NCBI RefSeq assembly: GCF_025144145.1
Contig: NZ_CP083552.1
Location: 1 to 64,000 of the forward strand
Direction: 5' to 3'
From: Leisingera sp. M658
Lineage (GTDB): Bacteria; Pseudomonadota; Alphaproteobacteria; Rhodobacterales; Rhodobacteraceae
DNA: 64,000 bases
The notes below the pieces were generated by a model. The model had not been told where the DNA came from. It did not search any database and saw only the letters and a list, made by a program, of their open reading frames with translations. The position numbers and the translations under genes were made by a program. This document shows positions 62,903 through 64,000 of this stretch, piece after piece. The first letter of the stretch is position 1. Every line of letters begins with the position of its first letter.

Positions 62903-63943
62903 ATGGCCATTGCCATCCACGACCCGACTCTGCGCGACGGTAACCATGCCATTGCCCACACGCTTAGCCTTGATGATATCGCCGCCTATTGCCGGACCGT
63001 TGATGGCTGCGGGCTGGATGTGGTCGAGGTTGGACATGGCAACGGGCTGGGGGCGTCCTCCCTGCAGCTGGGCATGGCGCGCCATGCGGATCATGAGATG
63101 CTGGAAACCGCCCGTGCCAATCTGAACTGCACCAAGCTGGGCATTCATGCGATCCCCGGTTTTGCGAAGATTTCCGACATCAAGGCCGCGATTGATATTG
63201 GTGTCGATGTGTTTCGCATTGCCTCGCATTGTACCGAGGGCGATCTGACCCAAAGCTATATCGAATATGCCCGCAGCCAGGACAAATATGTGCAGGGCGT
63301 GCTGATGATGACCCATATGGCGCCTGCAGAGGTGCTGCTGGCGCAGGCACAGCGTCAGGTCTCTTATGGTGCAAATGCCATTGTCCTGATGGATTCCGCA
63401 GGCAATTACGATCCGCGCGACACAAGCGGGAAAATTGGCCTTCTGGCCGGGGAACTGGATGTGCCGGTTGGCTTTCACGCCCACAACAATCTAGGCCTCG
63501 CAATTGCCAATTCCGTTGCTGCCGCCGAAGCGGGGGCGACTATATTGGATGGCACTATGCGCGGGTTTGGGGCCGGTGCCGGCAATACCCAGCTGGAGGT
63601 GCTCTGTGCGGTGCTGGAACGCTACGGCTTTGAGACCGGCACCGATGTTTTTGCGCTCTGCGAGGCGGTGGAGGCGCTGCCGGAGCTGCCGCCGGTGCAG
63701 CGGCGCACGATCGTGGGGACCTCCAACCTGATCAGCGGTATCTACGGTGTCTGCGCGGGGTTTGAAAAACATGTGACCCGTGCGGCGCAGGATTTCGGTG
63801 TCTCGCCCCGCTTCATCTACGAGGAACTGTCGCGCTGCAACGCCGTTGCCGGGCAGGAGGATTTGATCATCTCAGCTGCGGCGCATCTGTCCAAGACGGC
63901 CCCCCAAACATCGGCGCAACCGCGCAAAGGAGTGACGGCATGA
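62903..63943 (+). CDS. 4-hydroxy-2-oxovalerate aldolase-like enzyme (DmpG/MhpE family)
   Basis: The 346-residue protein of the HMGL-like TIM-barrel family has the metal-binding start HDPTLRDGNHA, LDVVEVGHGNGLGASSLQLG, MDSAGNYDPRD and GFHAHNNLGLAIANS with the His-x-His ligands. Family members cleave or form 4-hydroxy-2-oxo acids from pyruvate and an aldehyde and work in a complex with an acylating aldehyde dehydrogenase, encoded directly downstream. AAGGAG precedes the ATG at 62903. In catabolism it belongs to aromatic meta-cleavage, but none of those genes is seen here, which suggests a biosynthetic use. Confidence 0.88.
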   Translation: MAIAIHDPTLRDGNHAIAHTLSLDDIAAYCRTVDGCGLDVVEVGHGNGLGASSLQLGMARHADHEMLETARANLNCTKLGIHAIPGFAKISDIKAAIDIGVDVFRIASHCTEGDLTQSYIEYARSQDKYVQGVLMMTHMAPAEVLLAQAQRQVSYGANAIVLMDSAGNYDPRDTSGKIGLLAGELDVPVGFHAHNNLGLAIANSVAAAEAGATILDGTMRGFGAGAGNTQLEVLCAVLERYGFETGTDVFALCEAVEALPELPPVQRRTIVGTSNLISGIYGVCAGFEKHVTRAAQDFGVSPRFIYEELSRCNAVAGQEDLIISAAAHLSKTAPQTSAQPRKGVTA

Positions 63944-64000
63944 CCCTGAGAACCGCCATCATTGGCAGCGGAAACATCGGCTGTGACGTGCTGTGCAAAG
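63940..64000 (+). CDS. Acetaldehyde dehydrogenase (acylating)-like protein, 3' end outside the window
   Basis: Only the first 20 codons are visible. They read MTLRTAIIGSGNIGCDVLCK, the NAD-binding start of DmpF/MhpF-type acylating aldehyde dehydrogenases. The ATG overlaps the aldolase stop (ATGA), as in the known dmpF/dmpG pairs although the order here is aldolase first. The assignment rests on the short N-terminus and on the partner gene. Confidence 0.7.
   Translation, partial: MTLRTAIIGSGNIGCDVLCK

Noticed and set aside
62903-64000. Aldolase and acylating dehydrogenase as part of a meta-cleavage catabolic operon
   Set aside because: No dioxygenase, hydrolase or hydratase of that pathway is nearby and the upstream partners are ATP-grasp ligases. 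It stays possible only if the missing genes lie beyond 64000.

Overview
The sequence is GC-rich with gene families typical of a marine alphaproteobacterium of the Rhodobacterales (Roseobacter group; a Leisingera/Phaeobacter/Ruegeria-like host is an inference). A complete repABC module (27619-31286), with a predicted counter-transcribed RNA between repB and repC and a parS-type palindrome just after repC, shows that the window comes from a repABC plasmid or chromid. Both window ends cut through genes.

Layout. (1) 1-5751: a truncated condensation-domain-like acyltransferase, a class IV PLP enzyme, an SDR, a frameshifted luxI-type autoinducer synthase, an alpha/beta hydrolase and a luxR-type regulator. 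(2) 6184-27387: an exopolysaccharide locus. It holds glycosyltransferases (one a two-domain fusion), a Wzx flippase, an EpsG-type polymerase, two kinase-like proteins, the dTDP-L-rhamnose genes rfbCBDA, a LapG-type cysteine protease, the initiating sugar transferase, a Wzc-type tyrosine kinase, a PPP phosphatase, Wza and an O-antigen ligase-type polymerase. (3) 27619-31286: repABC. (4) 31326-33732: a PhnD-like binding protein with a sensor histidine kinase. (5) 34023-39870: an IclR regulator, a TRAP transporter and a GMC oxidoreductase. (6) 39921-43100: a large RTX protein with CHRD and spondin-like regions. (7) 44306-53117: a complete haem uptake system (tonB, exbD, exbD, exbB, receptor; divergent hmuSTUV) with a RirA-type TGA-N9-TCA site between the two arms. 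(8) 53199-57500: yjdM/phnA, an IS5-family element inserted at its stop codon, a LysR/sterol-desaturase pair and remnants of IS30- and IS3-type transposases. (9) 57854-64000: a compact operon with two ATP-grasp ligases, an FAD/NAD(P)-binding protein, an AbrB-type membrane protein and a DmpG/DmpF-like aldolase/acylating dehydrogenase pair. It has the look of an uncharacterised small-molecule pathway and continues past the window.

How it fits together. Rhamnose-polymer synthesis, a LapG-like protease, a secreted RTX protein and a LuxI/LuxR pair on one replicon fit a surface-attachment lifestyle. Haem uptake, TRAP import and the right-end operon are accessory cargo. Broken IS elements between 53.5 and 57.5 kb mark a mosaic junction next to that operon. 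No tRNA, rRNA or CRISPR array was seen.
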